Shown here one piece after another: positions 56,713 to 64,000 of a stretch of 64,000 nucleotides of DNA. A model generated the notes under the pieces. That model was not told the origin of the DNA, searched no databases, and saw only the letters and a list, made by a program, of their open reading frames with translations. The DNA is taken from positions 153,313 to 217,312 of the forward strand of contig NZ_JAEVFI010000005.1 in the NCBI RefSeq assembly GCF_019303495.1, written 5' to 3'. The translations under genes and the position numbers were made by a program. This DNA is from Streptomyces sp. JJ66 (lineage in GTDB: Bacteria; Actinomycetota; Actinomycetes; Streptomycetales; Streptomycetaceae). Position 1 is the stretch's first letter. Every line of letters begins with the position of its first letter.

Positions 56713-57609
56713 TCACCCCACCGCGAGCGGCAACAGGCATCCCAGCGCCGCCACTTCGGCGACGGCGCCGAACACGTCACCGGTGACGCCACCCAGCCGC
56801 CGCACGCACCGCCGCAGCAGCAGCTCCGCCGCGCCGACGCCCACCACCACGGCGGCCACTCCCTGAAGGGCGGCCCCGGGCAGCCCGGACGCGTCCACCA
56901 GTACGCCCCCGGCGGCGGCCACGAGCGCCACCCCGGCGCCCACCGCCCACGCCCCCGGCCCCGGCACCGTCTGGGCCACCACCGCCCCCAGCCCCTCCGG
57001 ACGCGCCGCCGGTACGCCGCGCCGCGCGGCGAACGTCAACGCCGTCCGGGACGCGAGGGCCGCCACCGCACACCCCCACGCCCCCACCGCCCAGCCGCGC
57101 GCGAACAGCCCGTCGAGCACCGCGACCTGGGCCAGCAGGACCAGTACGAGCGTCACCACGCCGAACGGCCCGATGTCGGAGCGCTTCATCACGGCGAGCG
57201 CCCCGGCGGCGTCCTTGCCGCTGCCCAGCCCGTCGGCGACGTCGGCCAGTCCGTCCAGGTGCAGCCCCCGGGTGAGCACGGCCGCAACCGCGACGGCCGC
57301 GACCGCCGCCGTCAGCGAACCGGCGCCGAGCAGGAGCAGCACCGCGCCGACGGCACCGGCCGCCAGCCCGACCACCGCTCCGGCGAGCGGCGCGCACAGC
57401 ATGCCCGCGCGCGCCGCCTGCCGGTCCCACCGGCGCACCCGCACCGGCAGCACCGTCAGCGTCCCGAAGGCGAACCGCAGGCCGGGCCCGACGCGGCTCA
57501 CCGGCCCGCCGCCCGTGGCGGGCGCCGCGTCGTTCCCGGCGGGCAGGGGCGGGCCGGCCGGGTCAGGTGCGGGAACCGCGTCCGTGGGACGCGCCGGTGT
57601 GTCGCTCAT
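56713..57609 (-). CDS. cobS: Adenosylcobinamide-GDP ribazoletransferase (CobS/CobV)
   Basis: Membrane enzyme joining adenosylcobinamide-GDP and alpha-ribazole to give adenosylcobalamin. The 298-aa protein has about six helices, the family motif LTRGLHLDGLADVADGLGSG (Asp-rich, metal-binding) and MKRSDIGPFG. A Pro/Ala-rich 40-aa N-terminal extension precedes RFAFGTLTVLPV, the usual start. ATG at 57609. It is the last of the cobU-cobT-cobS set on this strand; 102 bp separates it from cobT. Confidence 0.93.
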   Translation of the reverse strand: MSDTPARPTDAVPAPDPAGPPLPAGNDAAPATGGGPVSRVGPGLRFAFGTLTVLPVRVRRWDRQAARAGMLCAPLAGAVVGLAAGAVGAVLLLLGAGSLTAAVAAVAVAAVLTRGLHLDGLADVADGLGSGKDAAGALAVMKRSDIGPFGVVTLVLVLLAQVAVLDGLFARGWAVGAWGCAVAALASRTALTFAARRGVPAARPEGLGAVVAQTVPGPGAWAVGAGVALVAAAGGVLVDASGLPGAALQGVAAVVVGVGAAELLLRRCVRRLGGVTGDVFGAVAEVAALGCLLPLAVG

Positions 57610-57711
57610 GGCCGCTCAGGCTAACCGTGCCGCCCGCCGCGCCCTGACCGCTGGGCGGCGGGGTGGCCCGAAGGGCGCGTGACGCGGGCGGGTGGGGGCG
57701 GGGCAAGCCGG

Positions 57712-58869
57712 TTACGTGACGTCCACGGCCTCCGAGCGGCCCCCAGCCGTGCCCGTCTCACTGGGCACCTCGGGCACCACCTCGGGCAGCTCGGCGGCGA
57801 GCGCGGCCGCCGCCCGCACCAGCGGCAGCGCCAGCAGTGCCCCGGCGCCCCCGCCCACACAGACACCGTGCTCGACCAGCGGGTCGAGACCCATGCGGTC
57901 CAGCGCCCTGGCCTGCCCCGGCTCGCCGCTGCGGTGACCGGCCAGCCACCAGTCCGGTGCCCGGAACGCCACCCGCTGGGCCACCAGCGCGGCGGCGGCC
58001 GACACCACACCGTCCAGCACCACCGGGGTGCGCCGCACCGCGCACTGGAGCAGGAAACCCGTCATCGCCGCGAGATCGGCGCCGCCCGAGGTGGCCAGCA
58101 GCCCCATCTGGTCGCCGAGGACCGGCCGGGCGCGCCGCAGCCCGTCGCGGATGGCGGCGCACTTGCGCATCCAGGTCAGGTCGTCGATGCCGGTGCCGCC
58201 ACGGCCGGTGACCACCGAGGCGTCGGTGCCGCACAGCGCGGCGATGAGGATGCCCGCCGTCGTCGTCCCGCCGACGCTGAGGTCCCCGAGGGCGACGACG
58301 TCGGTGCCCGCGTCGGCCTCCTCGTCGGCCACCGCCATGCCCGCGCGGAACGCCCGCTCGGCCTCCTCGGTGCTCAGCGCGTCCTCGATGTCCACCCGCC
58401 CGCTGGAGCGCCGGACCCGGTGCCGGGTGACGTCGGCGGGCAGCTCGCCCGCGTCGCAGTCCACCGCGACGTCCACCACGCGCAGCGGCACCCCGGCGCG
58501 CCGGGCCAGCACGGCGGCCGGGCTCGCGCCCTCCAGCGCCGCCCGGACCAGGGCGGCCGTCGAACCCGGGGGCCGCCCGGAGACGTCCAGCCGCGCGATG
58601 CCGTGGTCGGCGGCGAAGACCACCAGCCGGGGCCGCTCCACCGGCGTCACCGGTACCCGGCCCTGCGCGGCGGCCAGCCACCCGCCCAGCTCGTCCAGCT
58701 GGCCCAGCGCCCCGCGCGCCAGCCCGGTGCGGGCCCTGCGCTCCTCGGCGTCGCGGCGCACATTGCCGTCGGGCCGCTCGACGCGGTCCCCGAACTCGTC
58801 CAGGTCCAGGCGGGGTTCGCCCTCGTGGTGGGCTTCGCCACCTGCGCGGTCTTCGCTCTCGGCGCTCAT
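57712..58869 (-). CDS. cobT: Nicotinate-nucleotide--dimethylbenzimidazole phosphoribosyltransferase
   Basis: Makes alpha-ribazole phosphate for the lower ligand of cobalamin. The 385-aa product has LVVFAADHGIA, ALGDLSVGGTTTAG, GRGGTGIDD and the C-terminal LDRMGLDPLVEHGVCVGGGAGALLAL near the catalytic Glu region. A charged N-terminal extension (SAESEDRAGGEAHHEGEPRL) is common in Streptomyces. ATG at 58869. It lies 40 bp downstream of the cobU-fusion gene. Confidence 0.93.
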   Translation of the reverse strand: MSAESEDRAGGEAHHEGEPRLDLDEFGDRVERPDGNVRRDAEERRARTGLARGALGQLDELGGWLAAAQGRVPVTPVERPRLVVFAADHGIARLDVSGRPPGSTAALVRAALEGASPAAVLARRAGVPLRVVDVAVDCDAGELPADVTRHRVRRSSGRVDIEDALSTEEAERAFRAGMAVADEEADAGTDVVALGDLSVGGTTTAGILIAALCGTDASVVTGRGGTGIDDLTWMRKCAAIRDGLRRARPVLGDQMGLLATSGGADLAAMTGFLLQCAVRRTPVVLDGVVSAAAALVAQRVAFRAPDWWLAGHRSGEPGQARALDRMGLDPLVEHGVCVGGGAGALLALPLVRAAAALAAELPEVVPEVPSETGTAGGRSEAVDVT

Positions 58870-58909
58870 GGGGGCGAGGCTACCCGGCGTCCGCCGGCCG
58901 GCTAAGCCC

Positions 58910-60133
58910 TCACCCCTGGAACGGCTCCCGCGCCCCGCGCAGCGGCAGCGCGTGCCCGGCGACGACGAGCAGCACGTGCTCACACTCCGCCGCGACAGCC
59001 GCGTTGAGCTGCCCCAGCGCGTCCCGGAACCGGCGTCCGGCCGCCGTCGCGGGGACGATGCCCGCGCCCACCTCGTTGCTGACGGCCACCACCGTGCGGC
59101 CCGTGGCGCGCACCGCCGCCACCAGTTCGCCCACCCGCTCGCCCAGCTCCCGCTCGGCGCCCCGTACCCATGCCTCGTCCGACCAGGCGTCCACCGCGTC
59201 CATGGTGTGCGTGAGCCACAGCGCGAGGCAGTCGATGAGCAGCGGCGGCCCCGCGGGCTCGGCCAGCAGCGGCACCAGGTCACAGGTCTCGGCGGTGCGC
59301 CAGGTGGCCGGGCGCCGCTCGCGGTGGGCGCCGATCCGGGCGGCCCACTCGTGGTCACCGTCCCGGGAGCCGCCCGTCGCCACGTACAGCACCTCGGGGA
59401 ACGCGGCGAGCCGCCGCTCGGCCTCCGCCGACTTGCCCGAGCGCGCGCCGCCCAGCACCAGCGTGCGCCGGGGCACGTCCGGGACGTCGCGGAAGTCGCC
59501 GGCGGACAGCGAGGTGCCGTCGGCCACGGCGCGGGCACCGGCGGCGGCGAGCCTGCGGTGCAGCTCGGCACCGGGCGGCTGGGTGTGGTCGATGTGCACG
59601 GCCAGCACGTCCGTCGTCGCCCCGACCGCCTGCGTGCCGCGCAGCTTGGCCAGCGCCTCCGGGCGGCCCAGCACGTCCAGCAGCACGGTGTCGTAGGGCG
59701 TCTCGGTGTCGCGGGCCCCGGCCGGGGAGGCGCCGGGCGGCAGGTAGAGCAGGCGCTGCCCGTCCGGGCCGGTCACCGCGTAACCGGTGCCCGGGGTGTC
59801 CAGCGCGACCGCCTCCACCCGGTGGCCGCTGATCAGCACCAGTTCTTGCCCGTCCGGCACCCGCACCGGCGCGGGCAGCCCGGGGGGCACCTCCAGCGCC
59901 GGACCGTCCTGCGGGTGGGACAGCAGCACCTGCCGCACCCCGTGGAGCGACTGTCCCGCCCGGGCGGCGGCCAGCGCCGGGCCCGGGGTGAGGTCGATGA
60001 GCAGTGTGCCGTCCACCAGCAGCGCGGTAGCGGCCCGCGCCCGCGCTCCGGTCGAGTCGGCGCACACCGCGCAGGGGCAGTCGGGGCGGGGGAGTCCGGC
60101 CGGAGCGCCGGTGCCGAGCAGAGTCACGTCCAC
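58910..60133 (-). CDS. cobU: Fusion of an MBL-like domain with adenosylcobinamide kinase/guanylyltransferase (CobU)
   Basis: A 407-aa two-domain protein. The N-terminal ~225 residues form a metallo-beta-lactamase-like fold (VTLLGTGAPAGLPRPDCPCAVC, LIDLTPGPAL, VLLSHPQDGPAL). The usual HxHxDH signature is largely absent, so hydrolysis is doubtful. The C-terminal ~180 residues are CobU, with Walker A GGARSGKS, the His-guanylation region (YVATGG, AHRERRPATW) and NEVGAGIVP. The enzyme phosphorylates adenosylcobinamide and attaches GMP. GTG at 60133 or 60127 starts the protein. This fusion is widespread in streptomycetes. It is first in the cobU-cobT-cobS group. Confidence 0.9.
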   Translation of the reverse strand: MDVTLLGTGAPAGLPRPDCPCAVCADSTGARARAATALLVDGTLLIDLTPGPALAAARAGQSLHGVRQVLLSHPQDGPALEVPPGLPAPVRVPDGQELVLISGHRVEAVALDTPGTGYAVTGPDGQRLLYLPPGASPAGARDTETPYDTVLLDVLGRPEALAKLRGTQAVGATTDVLAVHIDHTQPPGAELHRRLAAAGARAVADGTSLSAGDFRDVPDVPRRTLVLGGARSGKSAEAERRLAAFPEVLYVATGGSRDGDHEWAARIGAHRERRPATWRTAETCDLVPLLAEPAGPPLLIDCLALWLTHTMDAVDAWSDEAWVRGAERELGERVGELVAAVRATGRTVVAVSNEVGAGIVPATAAGRRFRDALGQLNAAVAAECEHVLLVVAGHALPLRGAREPFQG

Positions 60134-60238
60134 GCACCGATGGTCTCGCGTCCCGCCCCGGACGGCGCGGGGACCCGGCCGGAGGCGCCCGCGAGTACCC
60201 TTCCGGCAGTGATGCCGATGATCTCCCAGGAGGCCAAC

Positions 60239-60448
60239 GTGGCGTGGACGTGGCAGTTCGAGCAGACGGACGGTACGCGGGTGGAGCCCTCCGTCCCGGT
60301 GGAGGACTTCTCCACGCAGGGGGACGCGGAGTCCTGGATCGGCGAGCACTGGCGCGCGCTGCGGGAGGGCGGCGCGGATCAGGTGCGCCTGCTGGAGGAC
60401 GGCACGGAGGTCTACGGGCCGATGTCGCTGCACGCGTCCGATGGCTGA
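60239..60448 (+). CDS. Small conserved hypothetical protein, 69 aa
   Basis: An acidic Trp-rich protein (VAWTWQFEQTDGTRVEP, then DAESWIGEHWRAL and QVRLLEDGTEVYGPMSLH). It has the look of a compact beta-alpha domain found beside cobalamin genes in Streptomyces. The GTG at 60239 follows AGGAGG with ideal spacing, so the longer upstream frame is discarded. Its last 37 bases overlap the convergent protease gene, whose true end may have been deleted. Function unknown. Confidence 0.75.
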   Translation: MAWTWQFEQTDGTRVEPSVPVEDFSTQGDAESWIGEHWRALREGGADQVRLLEDGTEVYGPMSLHASDG

Positions 60449-61371
60449 CGCGGACCCGCGCTAAACGCTTCCGTCGTGAGCGTCCCCGGTGACGTCACCA
60501 CGGAAGCGCCGGTGGGCTGGAAGCCGGCGCCCAGCACCGTGCGTACGGTGACGCCGAGCGCGGCCTGGTCCGCGTCCACCACCTTGCCGTGCTCGATCAT
60601 CTGCCCGGCCAGGTCGCGAACCGTCACGGCCGGGATGGCGAAGCCGATGCCCGGAGCGGGCGCGGCACCGGACTGCGGGTCGCGCGCCGCCAGGGTCGGG
60701 ATGCCGATGACGTGGCCGTCGAGGTTCACCAGCGCGCCACCGCTGTTGCCCGGGTTGATCGCGGCCGAGGTCTGCACCATGTTCCCGATCGTCGCCGCGC
60801 CCTGCCCCTCGCTGACCGAGCGGCCCACGGCCGAGACGATGCCCTGGGTGACGCTGGAGGACAGCCCGAGCGGGTTCCCCATGGCCAGCACGATCTGGCC
60901 CACCTCCACGTCGGAGGAGTCGCCGAAGACGGCGGGGCGAAGATCCCGGGGCGGATCGGCCAGTCGGATGACCGCGAGGTCCTGGTCCTCGTACGCGGCC
61001 ACCCGCTTCGCCGTCAGCGGCTGCCCGCCCGTCGCGAGCGTCACCTCGAAGGTCTCGGCATCCCCGACGACGTGCGCGTTGGTGACGATGTGGCCCCGGC
61101 CGTCGTAGACGACGCCCGAGCCGAGATCCTCGTCGGTCTCGATCTGCACGACGGACGGCAGCACCGCGCGCACCACTTCCTGGTACCGCCCCTGGAGCTC
61201 GCCGGGCTCGGCACCGGGCTCGGCGGGGTCGGCACCGGGCTCGGGGGGCGCCGAGGCACTGGGCGAGCGCCCCGCCTGCGAGGCGGCGCCCTCCACACCC
61301 GCACAGCCGCCGAGCGCCACGACGGCGCCCACGGCCACCACTGAGACGACACTGTGGCCACGCAGTTCCAT
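60412..61371 (-). CDS. S1C (HtrA/DegP-like) serine protease lipoprotein, PDZ domain truncated
   Basis: A 319-aa protein. The lipobox is LGGC (Cys23) after a short signal, followed by a Pro/Ala/Glu-rich linker. A trypsin-like domain then has catalytic His in TNAHVV, Asp in DLAVIRL and Ser in GNSGGAL. The PDZ that normally follows starts (ALGVTVRTVLGAGFQPTGAS) but is lost after about 20 residues and replaced by unrelated sequence antisense to a small gene. A protease with an intact core but no full PDZ is thus predicted. ATG at 61371. Envelope quality control is the family role. Confidence 0.85.
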   Translation of the reverse strand: MELRGHSVVSVVAVGAVVALGGCAGVEGAASQAGRSPSASAPPEPGADPAEPGAEPGELQGRYQEVVRAVLPSVVQIETDEDLGSGVVYDGRGHIVTNAHVVGDAETFEVTLATGGQPLTAKRVAAYEDQDLAVIRLADPPRDLRPAVFGDSSDVEVGQIVLAMGNPLGLSSSVTQGIVSAVGRSVSEGQGAATIGNMVQTSAAINPGNSGGALVNLDGHVIGIPTLAARDPQSGAAPAPGIGFAIPAVTVRDLAGQMIEHGKVVDADQAALGVTVRTVLGAGFQPTGASVVTSPGTLTTEAFSAGPRQPSDACSDIGP

Positions 61372-61524
61372 GCCGGAAGTGTCCCTGTCGCGCCCCGGTG
61401 CCGCATCACCGCCGTGCACGCCGGGGGGAGCCCGCCGCGCCCACACAGCTCGCGGTGGGCGCGGCAGGTGCCGCCCGTCACGACGCGCCGGGTGCCTCCC
61501 GTGCCGCGCGGCAGGCGGCTCGCG

Positions 61525-61806
61525 TCACGCCGGGGGGAACAGACCGTCGTCGGTCAGCATCGCCCGTACCTCGTCGATCGTGGCGTCGCGCTCCGGCAGG
61601 ATCAGCTCCGAGGGCTCCAGCGCGTCGTCCGGCAGCGGTGTGCCCAGCCGGTGCACGGCATCCAGCAACTCCTCGAGCGTGCGGCGGAAACCGCTCTCGT
61701 CGCCGCCGTCCAGCTCGGCCTGCAGGGCGTCGTCCAGCTTGTCCAGCTCGGCGAAGTGGCTGTCGTCCAGCTTCACCTGGCCTTCCCCCATGATCCGTAC
61801 GATCAC
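61525..61806 (-). CDS. pspAA: PspA-associated protein PspAA
   Basis: A 93-aa acidic protein with N-terminal MIVRIMGEGQVKL and SHFAELDKLDDALQAELDGG, then SELILPERDATIDEVRAML, matching PspAA. PspAA genes accompany PspA in actinobacteria and may help link it to membranes or partner proteins. It is 37 bp downstream of pspA and probably in the same transcript. Confidence 0.88.
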   Translation of the reverse strand: MIVRIMGEGQVKLDDSHFAELDKLDDALQAELDGGDESGFRRTLEELLDAVHRLGTPLPDDALEPSELILPERDATIDEVRAMLTDDGLFPPA

Positions 61807-61843
61807 GTCGCGCTCCTTCTCGCGGGGCTGACAGCCGTGGCCG

Positions 61844-62665
61844 TCACTGCTTGTCGAACCTCGTGCCAGATCCCTGATCGAACGGGGCGGACTCCTGCTG
61901 GGCGTGCTGCCCCGGCTGCTCCGCGCCGCCGCCCTCGATGGCCTGCTGGCCGCCGCCGGAGCCGCCCGCCAGCTCGGCCTTCATGCGCTGGAGTTCCAGC
62001 TCGACGTCGGAGCCGCCGGAGATCCGGTCCAGCTCGGCCGTCAGGTCATCCTTGGCCGTGCCCGTCGGGTCGTCCAGCGCACCCGAGGCGAGCAGCTCGT
62101 CGATCGCGCCCGCGCGGGCCTGGAGCTGCGCGGTGCGGTCCTCGGCGCGCTGCACGGCAAGGCCGACATCGCCCATTTCCTCGGAGATGCCGGAGAACGC
62201 CTCCCCGATGCGGGTCTGCGCCTGCGCGGCGGTGTAGGTGGCCTTGATCGTCTCCTTCTTGGTGCGGAAGGCATCGACCTTGGCCTGGAGCCGCTGGGCG
62301 GCGAGCGTCAGCTTCTCCTCCTCACCCTGGAGGGTCTGGTGCTGGGTCTCCAGATCGGTGACCTGCTGCTGGAGGGCGGACCTGCGGGTCAGCGCCTCGC
62401 GGGCCAGGTCCTCCCGGCCGAGCGCCAGCGCCTTCCGGCTCTGCTCCTCCAGCTTTCCCGACTGCTGGTTCAGCTGATTGAGCTGCAGTTCGAGACGCTT
62501 GCGCGAGGTGGCCACGTCCGCGACGCCGCGCCGCACCTTCTGCAGCAGCTCCAGCTGCTTCTGGTACGAGTAGTCAAGCGTCTCGCGCGGGTCCTCGGCC
62601 CGGTCCAGGGCCTTGTTGGCCTTAGCGCGGAACAGCATCCCCATCCGCTTCATGACACCGCTCAT
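61844..62665 (-). CDS. pspA: PspA/IM30 (Vipp1) family protein
   Basis: A 273-aa ESCRT-III-like membrane-stress protein, mostly coiled coil (about residues 25-215): an amphipathic N-terminus MKRMGMLFRAKANKALDRAE, then LDYSYQKQLELLQKVRRGVA and QVTDLETQHQTLQGEEEKL. A Gly/Gln-rich tail follows. Such proteins form oligomers that stabilise the membrane. In S. coelicolor PspA (SCO2168, from memory) is induced by envelope stress. ATG at 62665; the inner M at codon 5 is an alternative. It is followed by pspAA. Confidence 0.92.
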   Translation of the reverse strand: MSGVMKRMGMLFRAKANKALDRAEDPRETLDYSYQKQLELLQKVRRGVADVATSRKRLELQLNQLNQQSGKLEEQSRKALALGREDLAREALTRRSALQQQVTDLETQHQTLQGEEEKLTLAAQRLQAKVDAFRTKKETIKATYTAAQAQTRIGEAFSGISEEMGDVGLAVQRAEDRTAQLQARAGAIDELLASGALDDPTGTAKDDLTAELDRISGGSDVELELQRMKAELAGGSGGGQQAIEGGGAEQPGQHAQQESAPFDQGSGTRFDKQ

Positions 62666-62930
62666 GGGCCTCGCGCGCCCCCTTCGTAACGGACTGTTCG
62701 AGCCGAAGCATCCCTACGGAACCCACAGTACGGGGCCTGACTCCATTAGCGCACCGATGCGGCCCTGAAGTGCTCCTTCTCCAGGACGATCGTGAGGCCG
62801 CCCGCCTCCGGCGAGGGGAGTAGACGCCACTCCCGGTGTGCCCAATCCCGGCAGCCACCCGCCGGTCAACGTTGCCGGATCGTTCCCCGTCCGGGTGAAC
62901 GCCACACCCGCGACGCCGTAGGCTGGGGGC

Positions 62931-63533
62931 GTGTTCCGAAGCCGTTCCAAGGATGAGCAGGCCCCGCCCCGCGAGCCGGTCGCCGACCTGACCACACAGC
63001 CGCGCGACCCGCAGGCACCCAAGGGCCGTCCCACGCCCAAGCGCCGGGAGGCCCAGGCCCAGCGCCGCCAGATCTCCAAGGCCCCCTCCAGCCGCAAGGA
63101 GGCCGCCAAGCGTGCCCGCGAGGCCCGCCGCGCCGACCTCGCCAAGCAGCGCCAGGCCCTGGCCACCGGTGACGAGCGCTACCTGCCGCTGCGCGACCGT
63201 GGCCCGGTCCGGCGCTTCGCGCGCGACTTCGTGGACGCCAAGTGGCACATCGCGGAGTACTTTCTGCCGATCGCCGTCGGCATCCTGATCCTCAGCATTG
63301 TCCCCAGCGTGCAGGCGAAGAACATCTCCATGCTGCTGTGGCTGGGCGTGATCGTGATGATCGTCGTCGACTCGTTCCTCACCGGCCGCCGCCTGAAGAA
63401 GGCGCTGCGCGAGCGGTTCCCGGACGAGAACCTGCGCGGCGTCACCATGTACGCGCTCATGCGCACCCTCCAGATGCGCCGCATGCGGCTGCCGAAGCCG
63501 CAGGTCGCCCGGGGCGAGGCGCCGCGCCGCTGA
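62931..63533 (+). CDS. DUF3043 membrane protein
   Basis: A 200-aa protein of the DUF3043 family: a very basic N-terminal half (GRPTPKRREAQAQRRQ, SRKEAAKRAREARRADLAKQ) with QALATGDERYLPLRDRGPVRRF, then two membrane helices (YFLPIAVGILILSIV and MLLWLGVIVMIVVDSFL). It has a basic C-terminus. Function unknown; the gene is conserved in actinobacteria next to pspA and nadA. GTG start at 62931 following an A/G-rich patch. Confidence 0.9.
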   Translation: MFRSRSKDEQAPPREPVADLTTQPRDPQAPKGRPTPKRREAQAQRRQISKAPSSRKEAAKRAREARRADLAKQRQALATGDERYLPLRDRGPVRRFARDFVDAKWHIAEYFLPIAVGILILSIVPSVQAKNISMLLWLGVIVMIVVDSFLTGRRLKKALRERFPDENLRGVTMYALMRTLQMRRMRLPKPQVARGEAPRR

Positions 63534-63588
63534 GGCAGCCTGCCCGGGGCGCTCAGCGGCCCGGGCAGTTCCCAGACGGCATCGCCGG

Positions 63589-64000
63589 TTACGGCAGGGC
63601 CAGCATGCGGTCCAGGGCCAGCTTGGCGAACTTCTCCGTCTCCGGGTCCACCTGGATGCGGCCCACGACCGTCCCGCTGGCCAGGGACTCCAGCGCCCAG
63701 ACCAGGTGCGGCAGGTCGATGCGGTTCATCGTCGAGCAGAAGCAGACCGTCTTGTCGAGGAAGGCGATCTCCTTGCCCTCGGCGGCGTAACGGTTCGCCA
63801 GCCGCCGGACCAGGTTCAGCTCGGTGCCGATGGCCCACTTCGAGCCTGCCGGAGCGGCGTCGAGGGTCTTGATGATGTACTCCGTGGAGCCCACGTAGTC
63901 CGCCGCCGCGATGACCTCGTGCTTGCACTCGGGGTGGACGAGCACGTTGACGCCGGGCATCCGCTGCCGCACGTCGCTGACCGACTCCAGCGAGAAGCGG
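63589..64000 (-). CDS. nadA: Quinolinate synthase NadA, C-terminal part (start outside window)
   Basis: Iron-sulfur enzyme condensing iminoaspartate with dihydroxyacetone phosphate to quinolinate, the first part of NAD synthesis. The visible 136 codons contain HPECKHEV and VCFCSTMN, supplying two of three cluster cysteines, plus VGSTEYIIKTL and the end LALDRMLALP. The frame is open to 64000, so the N-terminal two-thirds are outside. Convergent with the DUF3043 gene. Confidence 0.95.
   Translation of the reverse strand, partial: RFSLESVSDVRQRMPGVNVLVHPECKHEVIAAADYVGSTEYIIKTLDAAPAGSKWAIGTELNLVRRLANRYAAEGKEIAFLDKTVCFCSTMNRIDLPHLVWALESLASGTVVGRIQVDPETEKFAKLALDRMLALP

Overview
The window is a G+C-rich actinobacterial chromosome segment, almost certainly from Streptomyces or a close relative. 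The signs are strong GC3 bias, frequent GTG starts, four-base start/stop overlaps, a Ku/LigD repair pair, paired XRE(DUF5753)/DUF397 regulators, a GatCAB operon, an MBL-CobU fusion and homodimeric AceE. No rRNA, tRNA or CRISPR array was seen.

Layout. 1-10.3 kb: the end of a dipeptide/oligopeptide ABC importer operon (two ATPases), a TRIC-type membrane protein, a thioesterase, the cysteine desulfurase and MnmA genes for tRNA thiolation, a Tat-type amidase, and divergent ligD-polymerase and ku genes. 10.3-13.5 kb: accessory material, with a VapB-type antitoxin next to a 23-codon toxin stump, a WhiJ-like XRE/DUF397/ATPase regulatory triad, and Dps. 13.5-25.4 kb: MreB/Mbl, an SDR, a MetE-like protein, LigA, a membrane GGDEF-EAL protein carrying a TTA codon, and gatC-gatA-small ORF-gatB closed by a strong hairpin. 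From memory, ligA through gatB resembles the SCO5494-SCO5501 order of S. coelicolor.

25.4-28.3 kb is a scarred locus. It holds a 164-bp palindromic MITE-like element, a small coiled-coil ORF, and a LuxR/LAL regulator cut off after its ATPase domain by an IS605-type element. In that element tnpA is dead, but tnpB keeps its RuvC residues and is followed by a typical right-end hairpin. 28.4-38.7 kb: a secreted PI-PLC, an FAD oxidoreductase, a TIGR01777 epimerase, DUF4240, an SDR, a WYL regulator, a MetP/MetS-type NSS transporter with its 45-aa subunit, and an LAXTG sortase substrate. 38.8-43.9 kb: aceE with a palindrome-overlapped promoter and a GntR/FCD regulator upstream, then GNAT and TauE genes.

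43.9-51.2 kb is the second accessory region: two small ORFs, an XRE(DUF5753) gene with two tandem, recently duplicated DUF397 genes, a GNAT, a lactococcin-972-like bacteriocin with a membrane protein in visibly more AT-rich DNA, and a lipoprotein / DUF1023 hydrolase / helical partner operon. 51.4-64 kb returns to core genes: sucB, lpdA, pepA, cobS, cobT, MBL-cobU, a truncated S1C protease lipoprotein, PspAA-PspA, DUF3043 and the 3' part of nadA. Central carbon metabolism (aceE, sucB, lpdA) and late cobalamin assembly (cobU, cobT, cobS) dominate this end.
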